Positions 27,897-39,091 of a stretch of 64,000 nucleotides of DNA are shown here, piece after piece (position 1 is the stretch's first letter; every line of letters starts with the position of its first letter). Source of the stretch: Carnobacterium funditum DSM 5970 (GTDB lineage Bacteria > Bacillota > Bacilli > Lactobacillales > Carnobacteriaceae); assembly GCF_000744185.1 (NCBI RefSeq), contig NZ_JQLL01000001.1, positions 1,889,001-1,953,000 on the forward strand. The letters run 5' to 3'. Below the pieces are notes generated by a model, which made no database searches, was not told where the DNA came from, and saw only the letters and a program-made list of their open reading frames with translations. The translations under genes and the position numbers were made by a program.

Positions 27897-29321
27897 ATGA
27901 AAAAATATGATGTAATCGTAATAGGTGGAGGAGCGGGCGGTCTAACCGTCGCTTCAGGGGCAAGTTCCCTTGGAGCCAAAGTAGCATTAGTTGAAAAAGG
28001 ACAGTATCTCGGCGGCGACTGTCTACATGTTGGATGTGTGCCTTCAAAAGCATTGATTCAAGCCGCGAAAGATAGTTACACAGCAAGAAATAAAGCCACG
28101 AAGTTAGGACTCCATTTTTCTGGGGAGATAGATATGAAAGAAGTGAAAAAACGAGTTCAAGCATCTATTTCAACGATTCAAGAACAGGATAGTGATGAGC
28201 GTTTTTCAAATATGGGAATAGATATCTATAAAGGGAGTGGTGAATTCACTTCTAAAAATATTTTTAGGATAAAAGATACTGAAATTTATGGGAAGCGGAT
28301 CATCATTGCTACCGGTTCAAGACCATTTGTTCCAAAAATTGAGGGACTAGAAGAAGCAGGATATTGGACGAATGAAACGTTATTTCAACAAGAAGTTCTA
28401 CCAAAAGAATTGCTAGTACTTGGAGGTGGACCGATAGGCTTAGAGTTAGCACAGGCTATGGCTCGTTTGGGATCGGTTGTTACTGTCGTAGAACAAAAAG
28501 ACTCTCTTTTGAGTACAGAAGACGCTACAATTCAAAAAGCTGCAGTAAAAGTACTTGAATCTGAATTAACGTTTTATCTGAATGCTGAAGTTAAAAAGGT
28601 TGTCGTTCAAAACGATAAAAAAATAGTGACTGTGGATAAAAATGGCCAACAGATAGAGTTAGTAGTGGATGAAATTTTAGTAGCGGTAGGACGTCTCCCA
28701 AATAGTGATTCACTTCATTTAGAGAAAATAGGTATTGAAGTGGATAAAAGAGGTCATATTTTGACGAATGAAAAGTTACAAACAAACCTTTCGACTATTT
28801 ATGCGATTGGGGATGTGAATGGTAAATTTCCATTTACACACGTAGCTGGAGAAGAAGGAAAGACCGTTGTACAAAATGCTGTATTAGGATTCCCTAAAAA
28901 GATGAAATACAATCAAATACCTTGGATTATCTATACAGATCCTGAAATATTCCATATTGGTTTAACAGAACAAGATGCAAAAGAAAAAGGGATAGCAGTC
29001 TCTATTTACGAGATTCCTCTTGCAGAAGTGGATCGTTTTGTAGCGGACCATGAGGATAGAGGACTTGTCAAAATACTGACAAACTCTAAAGGGAAGATAG
29101 TAGGTGCGCATGCATTTGGCAAAGGAGCGGGTGATTGGATGCAAACCATCGTATTTGCAATCGCACAAAATCATAAGATTGGAGAACTTTCTCAAATGAT
29201 TTATCCGTATCCTAATCATGCAGCGGCTATTCAACGCACAGCAGATTTATATTGGAGAGAGAAACTATTCTCGGGTTTTCTTCCGAAACTATCTAAAAAA
29301 TATATTCAATGGTTTAGGTGA
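27897..29321 (+). CDS. MerA-like pyridine nucleotide-disulfide oxidoreductase
   Basis: 474 residues. N-terminal FAD motif DVIVIGGGAGGLTVASGA, redox pair GGDCLHVGCVPSKAL (C-x4-C), NAD motif LLVLGGGPIGLELAQAMARLG, second FAD motif TIYAIGDVNGKFPFTHVA and a dimerisation domain with YPYPNHAAAIQR. It lacks the N-terminal HMA domain and the C-terminal Cys pair of true mercuric reductase, so mercury reduction is unlikely. TVP38 proteins and this subgroup often occur together, even fused. Last gene of the ynj-like operon. Substrate unknown. Confidence 0.88.
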   Translation: MKKYDVIVIGGGAGGLTVASGASSLGAKVALVEKGQYLGGDCLHVGCVPSKALIQAAKDSYTARNKATKLGLHFSGEIDMKEVKKRVQASISTIQEQDSDERFSNMGIDIYKGSGEFTSKNIFRIKDTEIYGKRIIIATGSRPFVPKIEGLEEAGYWTNETLFQQEVLPKELLVLGGGPIGLELAQAMARLGSVVTVVEQKDSLLSTEDATIQKAAVKVLESELTFYLNAEVKKVVVQNDKKIVTVDKNGQQIELVVDEILVAVGRLPNSDSLHLEKIGIEVDKRGHILTNEKLQTNLSTIYAIGDVNGKFPFTHVAGEEGKTVVQNAVLGFPKKMKYNQIPWIIYTDPEIFHIGLTEQDAKEKGIAVSIYEIPLAEVDRFVADHEDRGLVKILTNSKGKIVGAHAFGKGAGDWMQTIVFAIAQNHKIGELSQMIYPYPNHAAAIQRTADLYWREKLFSGFLPKLSKKYIQWFR

Positions 29322-29348
29322 AGGTAGAAAAGTGAATTATTTTATAAG

Positions 29349-29400
29349 AAAAGCACCATTGATCCTATTGATTGAACAGTTCAATAGCGCTTTTTAAAAA
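29349..29400. terminator. Terminator between two convergent flavoprotein genes
   Basis: AAAAGC at 29349-29354 faces GCTTTTT at 29389-29395, with an inner CTATTGA/TCAATAG pairing. A and T runs on both sides suit both directions. Confidence 0.65.
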
Positions 29401-29403
29401 AGT

Positions 29404-30480
29404 TTAGAAGCGAAAAGAATCTATAAAACGTTTGTCGATATGGTGCTTGATTCTCCAAGGTATCTTCCCATGTAAATAAAATGGTCCATAGGTAAGCAGT
29501 CCTTCTTGGTTGCCAGTAGATAAGATGGACAGAAATCTTTTCTGTGGAATAAAAGGAAGTAAATCCTGGTTTTCTAAATAGCGTTTTAAATTTTGTGTTA
29601 GTAATTGGCCTTGTCTCACAGCATACACCCCGTTCTTAGGCAGTAAAGGATACTCTTCTACGGTAGCACAATCGCCAGCTCCAAAAATAAAAGGATACTG
29701 TTTGTGTTGCAAGGTGTTTTTAACCAGCAGGAATCCATTAGCGTCTTTGAGGAGAATGTTTTCTGTGAATAGAGGACTTGCGACAGGTCCTGTTAAAGAC
29801 AGGAGATGACTCCATTTAATTTTATGATTTCTATCTGTAATCAGAAAGTTTTGATCGAGGTGTTCGATTCTTTCATTCTCAAAAACTTCTAGTCCTTTTC
29901 TTTTTACTACTTGTCTTATTTTTATGGATGCCTTTCTTCCATAAGAAGAAAGTAGAGGAGATGAACTGATTAATTTTACATTCGCTTCTTTCTTGTTTGT
30001 CTTTCTCCAAGCGGCTGTAGTTAGTGCTAGCTCAACCCCTGCGGAACCACCTCCAATGATTACAGGCTGTTCACCTAATCTGAATGCTTCTATAATAGTA
30101 GTAAACTTATAATTCGGTTTAATACTTTTGATAGCAGTGGAGTTAACTAATTTAGAAATACTGGATCCAATGTTAACGGAAATCGTATCAAAAGAATAGG
30201 TATGACCAGAACTTCCTTCAATGGTTTTGTCTAGAGGGTTCAATCTAATGATTGTGTCCGCAACAAATTTTACAGAAGCTCTATGACAGAGTTGTTCGAT
30301 GTTAACGCGGATATCTTCCTTTTCATATAGTCCTTCTGTAAACCCTGAAAACATTCCTGAATAGTACTGATAAGGGTCTGCAGAAATAAGAACAATTTCA
30401 TGCGGAATAGAGGTTGTAAGTAGTTCGCGAAGAAATATAAGGTGCGCGTGACCACCACCGATAAGGACTAATTTACTCAT
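29404..30480 (-). CDS. NAD(P)/FAD-dependent oxidoreductase, NDH-2-like (SelD N-terminal-type)
   Basis: 358 residues. KLVLIGGGHAHLIFLRELLT, then PVIIGGGSAGVELALTTAAW and FIFGAGDCATVEEYPLLPKNGVYAVRQGQLL. This is the flavoprotein group found fused to or beside selenophosphate synthase, also resembling type II NADH dehydrogenases. No SelD gene is present here. Start 30480 is preferred to GTG 30489 because CTGGAG lies 8 bases before it. It converges on the ynj-like operon. Electron acceptor unknown. Confidence 0.85.
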   Translation of the reverse strand: MSKLVLIGGGHAHLIFLRELLTTSIPHEIVLISADPYQYYSGMFSGFTEGLYEKEDIRVNIEQLCHRASVKFVADTIIRLNPLDKTIEGSSGHTYSFDTISVNIGSSISKLVNSTAIKSIKPNYKFTTIIEAFRLGEQPVIIGGGSAGVELALTTAAWRKTNKKEANVKLISSSPLLSSYGRKASIKIRQVVKRKGLEVFENERIEHLDQNFLITDRNHKIKWSHLLSLTGPVASPLFTENILLKDANGFLLVKNTLQHKQYPFIFGAGDCATVEEYPLLPKNGVYAVRQGQLLTQNLKRYLENQDLLPFIPQKRFLSILSTGNQEGLLTYGPFYLHGKIPWRIKHHIDKRFIDSFRF

Positions 30481-30951
30481 TACTTTCACTCCAGTGTAAG
30501 TTTGAATTGTTGAAGATGGATAGGTTATATCTAAATTGTATGAGCTCTATACTATCTTAAAAGGAATAAAAGGAAAATGGAAACTTTTTATCTTATTCTA
30601 ATTGAAAAATTGAAAAACTGATCCGACTAATAAAGAACGAGCAACAATCCAAACCGGTTATTCGTTGCATATGTATATGCACGAATGAGGAGTGTAATGG
30701 GTGAGCAATTATTTTAAAGTTACTTAGCTTCAATATAATCAATGAAGCAATGATAAATAAAAGCTAAAAAGACAAAAAAAATGGCTTTAATCAAAATTGA
30801 AACAACAGTTATTTTATCTATCTACGATGTAAGGATAACTACTGTTAATTAACACAACAATAAATGGTAGAATAGAATGAAATAAATAATAATGGTTCAA
30901 TCAAGAGAACAAAGGTTGCCAGGTTCAAGTATAGTTTGAAGGAGGAATATC
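30481..30951. other. Intergenic divergent promoter region
   Basis: 471 bases between divergent flavoprotein genes. Promoters for both should lie here. TAGAAT near 30870 is a possible -10 for the plus-strand gene. No gene or RNA motif recognised. Confidence 0.4.
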
Positions 30952-32265
30952 ATGAATATCGTCATTGTAGGTGGTTCTTTTGCTGGGATAACTGCGGTGC
31001 TAACTGCTCGTGAAAAATATAAGGAAGCAACCATTACTCTAATAGAAAAAGAAGAGACTATTGGTTTTATTCCTGGTGCACTCTATTCTCTATTAAATGG
31101 GGAGATAGAAAGTTTAGCAGAGGCACACTTTACGACAGTAGAAGCAGTAAAACGATTAAACATTCAAGTCATTTTAAATGCAAAAGTTGAAAATATAGAT
31201 ACAGATAGCCAACGATTAACCTACAAAAAACTGAATCGATTAACCGTTATCTCTTATGATAAACTAATTTTAGCGACAGGGTCTGTTCAAAATTCTTATC
31301 AGATTAAAGGAATGGAATCAAATAAAATAATAAGGTATAAAACTGTTGAGAAAACGAGAATGGCACTAGAACTAGTTGAAAACAATCAAGTTTTTACAAT
31401 AGTCGGTGGGGGTCAAATCGGTATTGAAATGGCAGATTGTTTGATCAATCAAAAGAAGAAGGTCCAATTGATTGAAAGCATGAATGGAATAGTCATGAAA
31501 TATTTTGATCAAGAAATGGTGGAACCGCTTTTAAAAGAAATGCAAGATCAAGGGGTGGTTTTTTATTTTGATGAAACGGTAAAAGAAATCAAAGAAGTTG
31601 AAGAGCATTTGATTCTTAAAACACAAAATCATGCGATTAAAAGTGACTGTGCAGTCTTTGCGTTAAGCGTAAAACCGAATGTTCCTTATCTAGATTCTAA
31701 AATACGTTGCCATGAAGATGGAGCTATCTTTGTAGATGAGTATTTACAAACCTCAGTAGAAAATGTTTTTGCAATCGGAGATGCTATTCAAATGCCTTCA
31801 AGTTTATCTGATGAAACATTTTACATCTCTTTAATAAATAACGCCGTTCGAACAGGTGTTGTGGTAATAGATAATTTAATGAAACCCCAAACACCTTTTA
31901 TTGGAACAGCTCGAACAATTGGAACCAAAGTTTTTGGCTATTATATTGCAAGTACAGGGATGACAGAAACAGAAAGTATCTTTTTTGATGAAGAGATTGC
32001 AGTTTCTCATGTTTCTCAGCCTGCTTCTTTATTTAATGGAAAACAAACAATCAATGGCAAATTGATTTATAACACTGCTTCAGGGAAAGTATTAGGTGCG
32101 CAACTCATTTCTAAAGTCAATATATTGGAAAAGATAAACACTTTATCTTTAGGTATACAAATGGGGATAACATTAAACGAACTTGCCCAAAAGGATTATT
32201 TCTTCCATCCCTCGTGGAGTACAGTGTATGACATAACAAATCAACTTGGCTTAATGAAAGACTAG
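30952..32265 (+). CDS. Nox/Npx-family flavoprotein lacking the redox cysteine
   Basis: 437 residues. FAD motif IVIVGGSFAGITAVL, NAD motif FTIVGGGQIGIEMADCL, second FAD motif VFAIGDAIQMPSSL and the C-terminal dimerisation domain (AQKDYFFHPSWSTVYD). It aligns with NADH oxidases and peroxidases, but the FxSCG active site reads GFIPGALYS, so the Cys42 equivalent is missing. It cannot use the Cys-sulfenate cycle. An H2O2-forming oxidase or a sensing role are possible. Nine bases separate it from the Mga-type regulator, so they are cotranscribed, upstream of glpKOF. RBS GGAGGAATATC. Confidence 0.87.
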   Translation: MNIVIVGGSFAGITAVLTAREKYKEATITLIEKEETIGFIPGALYSLLNGEIESLAEAHFTTVEAVKRLNIQVILNAKVENIDTDSQRLTYKKLNRLTVISYDKLILATGSVQNSYQIKGMESNKIIRYKTVEKTRMALELVENNQVFTIVGGGQIGIEMADCLINQKKKVQLIESMNGIVMKYFDQEMVEPLLKEMQDQGVVFYFDETVKEIKEVEEHLILKTQNHAIKSDCAVFALSVKPNVPYLDSKIRCHEDGAIFVDEYLQTSVENVFAIGDAIQMPSSLSDETFYISLINNAVRTGVVVIDNLMKPQTPFIGTARTIGTKVFGYYIASTGMTETESIFFDEEIAVSHVSQPASLFNGKQTINGKLIYNTASGKVLGAQLISKVNILEKINTLSLGIQMGITLNELAQKDYFFHPSWSTVYDITNQLGLMKD

Positions 32266-32274
32266 GTAAAGCAG

Positions 32275-33741
32275 ATGAAAATTGAAGATTTTTTAGAAAA
32301 AAGAGAAGCTTTTCAAATGAGAATATTAAAAAAACTCATTCTTGAAGGGGGTAGAATTACTTATGAAGAACTGCGTAAGGACCTTACCATCACCAAATCT
32401 TCATTAGAAAATTATTTAGAAGAAATGAACGATTATTTAGAAGCTTACCAAGAAGATTGCCGAGTGGATTCAGATGGAGCCTGGTTAACCTTATTTATGA
32501 GCAACCATTTTTCCATAGTGACCGTTTACAAAGACTATCTCAAACGATCGCTAAAATACCAGCTGATTGATTATATTTTTAAACACCAAGAGTTTACAGT
32601 AGTTAAAATTATCAGTGATCTTTCTATTAGTGAATCCTCTTTATTTCGGAAAATAAAAGAACTAAATGGTGTGCTCAAAGAATTTAATATTAAAATAAAA
32701 AATGGCCATATCCATGGCGAAGAGTTGCAAATTCGTTATTTTTATTTTCAAGTTTACTGGTTTGTAATGAACTACGAAGAACTCCAAGAGACAGTACTAA
32801 CCAATCAAAATCAAACGTTAATCAATGGTTTTGAAAAAGAGTTAGACATTAAAATAAGTGGTTTTAGTCGAAGGCGTGTCAGCTTATGGTTTACGATTAG
32901 TAAAAAACGAACGTCCATTTCAAAAAAAATCTATAAAAATATGGTACAAAAAATGGAGCCATATAAAAATGATTATGTGAATAAACAAGTTCGAAAACTT
33001 ATCCTGCTTTATTCCAGCCGTTACTCGATTGAAGTCGAGGAAGAAGAAAGTATGATTCATTTTATTTTCTTAACGACTCAGTCAGTCTTATCAGAAAAAG
33101 ATTTTATTAACTATGATTTAGTTCGCAGCCGCAGAACACCAACAGCATTAGTGGATACTCTTTTAAGAGAAACAGTTCTGTTGTATTATCTGCCAACCAA
33201 ACCGACTATTGTACTAGAAAGAAAAGTGACTTTTTACCTTTCACAAATTAATGGCACATTGTATTTTTTTGAAGGGGCACTTGAGATGAATGATTTAAAA
33301 GACTTTACCGCAAAAGAAAGCGAAGTCTGGGGAAAAAATTTGGAAACCTTATCTGAACAGTTATTAAAGACAGCACTTGAAACAATTGGAAAAGCAAACT
33401 CTCCAGTAGGCTCTTTGCAAAGATTAACTTTATTGGAGTATTCAACGGCTCTGTCCATTGTTGATTTCAATATTTCAAAAGAATTGTTGATCGGGATTGA
33501 TTTGAATTTGATGGATATGCATGCAGAATTTTTGACACAAACACTGATGTTAAACTTAAAAAATGTTATTGGCATTACTGTCGAAGAATACCGCGATCAT
33601 CACACGTATGACTTAGTTATCACGACAAATTTAGCTTCACATTTTTATTCACGAGCAACAGAAATTTACATTATTTCAGAATTTTGGTCGAAATTCGATA
33701 TGAATCAAATTAAATGTCGAATCAATGAACTAAAAATATGA
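32275..33741 (+). CDS. Mga-family transcriptional regulator
   Basis: 488 residues. Two N-terminal HTH regions (GGRITYEELRKDLTITKSSLENYLEEM and FTVVKIISDLSISESSLFRKIKELN), a long helical PRD-like middle, and an EIIB-like C-terminus (YDLVITTN). Mga-type regulators respond to sugar status through PTS phosphorylation. It sits between a Nox paralogue and glpKOF, so control of glycerol oxidation or its peroxide output is likely but unproven. RBS is weak (GTAAAGCAG), suggesting coupling to the preceding gene. Confidence 0.88.
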   Translation: MKIEDFLEKREAFQMRILKKLILEGGRITYEELRKDLTITKSSLENYLEEMNDYLEAYQEDCRVDSDGAWLTLFMSNHFSIVTVYKDYLKRSLKYQLIDYIFKHQEFTVVKIISDLSISESSLFRKIKELNGVLKEFNIKIKNGHIHGEELQIRYFYFQVYWFVMNYEELQETVLTNQNQTLINGFEKELDIKISGFSRRRVSLWFTISKKRTSISKKIYKNMVQKMEPYKNDYVNKQVRKLILLYSSRYSIEVEEEESMIHFIFLTTQSVLSEKDFINYDLVRSRRTPTALVDTLLRETVLLYYLPTKPTIVLERKVTFYLSQINGTLYFFEGALEMNDLKDFTAKESEVWGKNLETLSEQLLKTALETIGKANSPVGSLQRLTLLEYSTALSIVDFNISKELLIGIDLNLMDMHAEFLTQTLMLNLKNVIGITVEEYRDHHTYDLVITTNLASHFYSRATEIYIISEFWSKFDMNQIKCRINELKI

Positions 33742-33815
33742 AATTGGTTAGATAAGCTAGGATTGAAACCGTCAACCTGCGTTAGCAAGCAACTATCGAT
33801 GCAACAAATATCTTG

Positions 33816-33853
33816 AAAAAGTCCATTCAATTAGCAGTTGAATGGACTTTTTA
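33816..33853 (+). terminator. Terminator of the flavoprotein-Mga operon
   Basis: AAAAAGTCCATTCAA at 33816-33830 pairs perfectly with TTGAATGGACTTTTT at 33838-33852. Confidence 0.92.
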
Positions 33854-33935
33854 CTGAAAAATTAATTGATAAAAAATAATAGAGTTAAAAATTTAGTTTG
33901 CTAAAAAGTTAAAAAATACAACGGAAAGGACTAGT

Positions 33936-35577
<1,642 letters not shown>

Positions 35578-35606
35578 TCTCAGATAAAAAGGAGGAAATG
35601 ACGATT

Positions 35607-37439
35607 ATGAATTTTTCAAGTGAAACACGACAACAAACAATTGAAAATGTAAAAAAAACGCAATTAGATGTGTTAATTATTGGAGGAGGAATCACAGGTG
35701 CGGGTGTTGCGCTCCAAGCGAGCGCAGCTGGTATGGAGACTGCTTTAATAGAAATGCAAGATTTTTCAGAAGGCACCTCTTCTCGATCAACAAAATTAGT
35801 CCATGGCGGCATTCGTTATTTGAAGACTTTCGATGTTGAAGTAGTAGCTGATACTGTAACAGAGCGAGCAGTTGTGCAAAGCATTGCTCCCCATATTCCA
35901 AAACCAGCACCAATGCTGTTACCCATCTACGATGAAGCAAATGCTACTTTCAATATGTTTTCTGTTAAAGTTGCAATGAATTTATATGACCAACTCGCTA
36001 ATGTTACGGGTAGTAAATATGCAAACTATACGTTAACGACTGAAGAAGTATTGAAAAGAGAACCTTACTTGAAGAAAGATGGTTTACTTGGTGGTGGCGT
36101 TTATCTTGATTATAAAAATAATGACGCTCGACTAGTTATTGAGAATATTAAACAAGCAGCAGCTGATGGTGGACATATGCTTAGTCGAGTAAAAGCCATT
36201 GGATTTATTTATAATCAAGATGGTCAAATAGAAGGCGTCCATGCCAAAGATAGAGTAACAAATGAGACATTTGATATTAAAGCTAACCTTGTTATTAATA
36301 CAGGGGGACCTTGGGTGGATCAAATTCGCCAATTAGATAAATCAAAAGAGGTTATTCCTCAAATGAGACCCACAAAAGGGATTCATTTAGTCATTAAAAG
36401 CAGTAGATTACCTGTTCCTCAACCGACTTATTTAGATACTGGGAAAAATGATGGTCGCATGTTCTTTGTTGTTCCTAGAGAGAATAAAACGTATTTTGGG
36501 ACAACCGATACAGACTACCAGGGCGATTATTTGAATCCAATGGTCGAAAAAGAAGATGTTGATTATCTATTAGAATGTGTGAACTATCGCTACCCAGCAG
36601 CTGACATAACCTTAGCAGATGTTGAATCTAGCTGGGTTGGATTACGCCCATTGATTTCAACAAATGGTGGATCAGATTATAATGGTGGCGACAATGGCAA
36701 GATTACAGACGATAGTTTTACTAAAGTCGTTGATATTGTTACAAAGTATAAAGAAAAAATGGTTGATCGATTTGCAGTAGAAGAGGTTTTAAGTGGTTTA
36801 GAAAGTGAATTATCAGAAGGCGAAGATAATCCTTCAGCTGTTTCTCGCGGAAGCGACTTAACTCGTGAAGAAGATGGGTTAATTACATTATCTGGGGGGA
36901 AAATTACAGATTATCGTAAAATGGCAGAAGGTGCTCTAATCTTAATTCAAAAGTTATTGAAATCAGAGTTCCAAAAAGAGTATACGCTAGTTGATTCTAA
37001 GACTTACCAAGTTTCAGGTGGGAAAATGGATCCACAAAAAGTTGAAGAAACGTTAGCTGAATTAGTTAAGGAGGGAATAAAAAAAGGCTTGTCAGAAAAA
37101 GAAGCGACTTATTTAGCTGATTTATATGGCACAAATGCGCCGTTAGTCTTTAGTAAAGCCAAAGAAATGAAAGCCTTCCCAGGATTAGGATTGGGCGAAA
37201 GTTTAAGTTTAGATTATGCTATGAATGCAGAAATGACGTTAACACCTGCTGACTTTTTAGTTCGTCGGACGAATTATATGTTGTTTATGCGTGATAGCTT
37301 AGACGCAGTGAAAGAACCCGTTATTGAAGCGATGGCAGATAGGCTTAACTGGACTCAAGAAGAAAAATCTAGCTATATTACTGAGTTAAACAAAGCAATT
37401 AACGACTCAGACTTAACTGAATTGAAAGAGGAGAGATAA
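35607..37439 (+). CDS. glpO: Alpha-glycerophosphate oxidase (H2O2-forming)
   Basis: 610 residues. It oxidises glycerol-3-phosphate to dihydroxyacetone phosphate with O2, releasing H2O2, at the membrane face. FAD motif DVLIIGGGITGAGVALQA, the STKLVHGGIRYL segment, YFGTTDTDYQGD and LSGGKITDYRKMAE are typical. The extra stretch of about 50 residues (360-430) separates lactic-acid-bacterial GlpO from the respiratory GlpD. Start 35607 is chosen over 35598 and 35526 because GGAGG at 35591-35595 then has workable spacing. The peroxide made here links to the NADH oxidase-like genes nearby. Confidence 0.95.
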   Translation: MNFSSETRQQTIENVKKTQLDVLIIGGGITGAGVALQASAAGMETALIEMQDFSEGTSSRSTKLVHGGIRYLKTFDVEVVADTVTERAVVQSIAPHIPKPAPMLLPIYDEANATFNMFSVKVAMNLYDQLANVTGSKYANYTLTTEEVLKREPYLKKDGLLGGGVYLDYKNNDARLVIENIKQAAADGGHMLSRVKAIGFIYNQDGQIEGVHAKDRVTNETFDIKANLVINTGGPWVDQIRQLDKSKEVIPQMRPTKGIHLVIKSSRLPVPQPTYLDTGKNDGRMFFVVPRENKTYFGTTDTDYQGDYLNPMVEKEDVDYLLECVNYRYPAADITLADVESSWVGLRPLISTNGGSDYNGGDNGKITDDSFTKVVDIVTKYKEKMVDRFAVEEVLSGLESELSEGEDNPSAVSRGSDLTREEDGLITLSGGKITDYRKMAEGALILIQKLLKSEFQKEYTLVDSKTYQVSGGKMDPQKVEETLAELVKEGIKKGLSEKEATYLADLYGTNAPLVFSKAKEMKAFPGLGLGESLSLDYAMNAEMTLTPADFLVRRTNYMLFMRDSLDAVKEPVIEAMADRLNWTQEEKSSYITELNKAINDSDLTELKEER

Positions 37440-37441
37440 AG

Positions 37442-38158
37442 ATGAGTGGAGATACATTACAGATTTTCAGTGAGTTTTTGGGAACGTTGATTTTGGTTCT
37501 TTTAGGAGACGGAGTATGTGCGGCAGTTAATTTGAAACAAAGTAAAGCAGAAGCTTCCGGTTGGGTCGTCATTGCTTTAGGATGGGGTGCAGCAGTAACA
37601 ATTGCAGTTTATATATCAGGATTTATGGGACCTGCTCATATAAATCCAGCGGTAACTATTGCAATGGCCATAGCAGGTAACTTTAGTTGGAGTTTGGTTA
37701 TACCGTTTATACTTGCACAAGTGGCAGGTGGGATAGTTGGAGCTGTTTTAGTTTGGTTGACTTATATAGATCATTTCAAAGCAACAGAAGACCAAGGATT
37801 TATTCTGGGAACGTTTGCAACTGGACCAGCAATTAAAAATCATCCAGCCAATTTGATGACAGAAACAATTGGAACGATTGTTTTAGTGTTAGGGTTACTA
37901 TCATTCTCGCAATATACTTTTGCAGATGGAATGAATCCGATGGTTGTAGGTTTGCTGATTGTTTCAATCGGACTGTCACTAGGTGGAGCAACAGGTTATG
38001 CTATTAATCCAGCTCGTGATTTAGGACCAAGAATTGCACACCAATTTTTACCAATTGCAAATAAAGGCGATTCTGACTGGGGTTATGCATGGGTACCAAT
38101 CGTAGGACCAATCTTAGGTGCAGTTATAGCAGCAGCAATCTTTTTGGTTATGACGTAA
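37442..38158 (+). CDS. glpF: Glycerol uptake facilitator (aquaglyceroporin)
   Basis: 238 residues, six membrane helices and two half-helices with NPA motifs: HINPAVTIAMAI and AINPARDLGPR. The Asp after the second NPAR is the mark of a glycerol-conducting channel. Starts two bases after the glpO stop, with GAGGAGAG as RBS. It lets glycerol enter for GlpK. A strong terminator ends the operon. Confidence 0.96.
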   Translation: MSGDTLQIFSEFLGTLILVLLGDGVCAAVNLKQSKAEASGWVVIALGWGAAVTIAVYISGFMGPAHINPAVTIAMAIAGNFSWSLVIPFILAQVAGGIVGAVLVWLTYIDHFKATEDQGFILGTFATGPAIKNHPANLMTETIGTIVLVLGLLSFSQYTFADGMNPMVVGLLIVSIGLSLGGATGYAINPARDLGPRIAHQFLPIANKGDSDWGYAWVPIVGPILGAVIAAAIFLVMT

Positions 38159-38171
38159 ACAATAGTTAAAT

Positions 38172-38207
38172 AAAAAAAGGATTAGAACGTTGTCTAATCC
38201 TTTTTTT
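38172..38207. terminator. Terminator of glpKOF
   Basis: AAAAAAAGGATTAGA pairs with TCTAATCCTTTTTTT around a six-base loop. It also faces the minus-strand tag gene. Confidence 0.92.
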
Positions 38208-38219
38208 GTTTGTAGTAAT

Positions 38220-38777
38220 TTATTTTTTAAAACAACTGTCTAAATGATCGTCTATTATTCCAACGGCTTGAAGATAGGAATAGACAGTAACGGGACCTAG
38301 AAATTTAAAGCCTTTTTTCCTTAAATCCTTACTGATTAAATCAGATAGGTTTGTTTGTGAGGGCACTTCTTTTGTCGTTTTATAATGATTCATAATTGTT
38401 TTGTGATCTGTGAAACTCCATATATAATAATTAAAACTGCCATATTCTTTTTGAATGTCGATAAATTTATTAGCGTTGTTTATGGCAGATTCAATTTTCT
38501 TTCGATGCCTTATAATTCCTTCATTAATAAGCAATTCAGCTATGTTAGTTTCATTATATTCAGCTATTTTTAGATAGTCAAATTGATCAAAAGCTAATCT
38601 AAAGTTTTTCCTTTTCATTAAAATAGTATTCCAACTCAATCCAGATTGCATTGATTCTAATAGTAAAAATTCAAAATGAAGCCGATCTGTATAAACTGGA
38701 ACTCCCCACTCATTATCATGATAATTTAGTTGAAGTTCATTTCCTTCGCACCAGTCGCATCTTTTCAATGGTATCAT
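38220..38777 (-). CDS. tag: DNA-3-methyladenine glycosylase I
   Basis: 185 residues. Removes 3-methyladenine from alkylated DNA. RCDWCEGNELQLNYHDNEWGVPVYTD opens the protein as in Tag, LLLESMQSGLSWNTILMKRKNF carries the base pocket, and the zinc-binding ends (N-terminal Cys/His and C-terminal H-x3-C in DDHLDSC) are present. GGAGGATGATACC precedes the ATG. Single gene. Confidence 0.94.
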   Translation of the reverse strand: MIPLKRCDWCEGNELQLNYHDNEWGVPVYTDRLHFEFLLLESMQSGLSWNTILMKRKNFRLAFDQFDYLKIAEYNETNIAELLINEGIIRHRKKIESAINNANKFIDIQKEYGSFNYYIWSFTDHKTIMNHYKTTKEVPSQTNLSDLISKDLRKKGFKFLGPVTVYSYLQAVGIIDDHLDSCFKK

Positions 38778-39091
38778 CCTCCTTCAGTTAAGAGAAAAGT
38801 GAGCACATTCTATTATAACATGATAATTGCGCGAAATTATTTAATACCTTATGTCTTTAAAAAGTACACAACACCTGAATAATTCATAACTATCCTTGAA
38901 GTTAACCAACTAAATATTGTCTATTTTTGTGAATAAGATACGATAAGCTAAATGGTACTGTCAAATCTGTTAAATGATAAAGGTTTTTATTAAACTGAAG
39001 CCTTTTTTCTTGCTTTTTTATTCGAGTGGAATATACTTAGATTGTAACTGTTACAAATTGATGTTTATTCTAACTAGGAGGAATGAAAAAG

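Noticed and set aside
27897-29321. Calling the flavoprotein a mercuric reductase
   Set aside because: The C-terminal vicinal cysteines and the HMA domain of MerA are missing, and no mer genes are nearby.
33747-33805. tRNA-like fragment after the Mga-type gene
   Set aside because: No cloverleaf could be drawn and no CCA end or T-loop is present.
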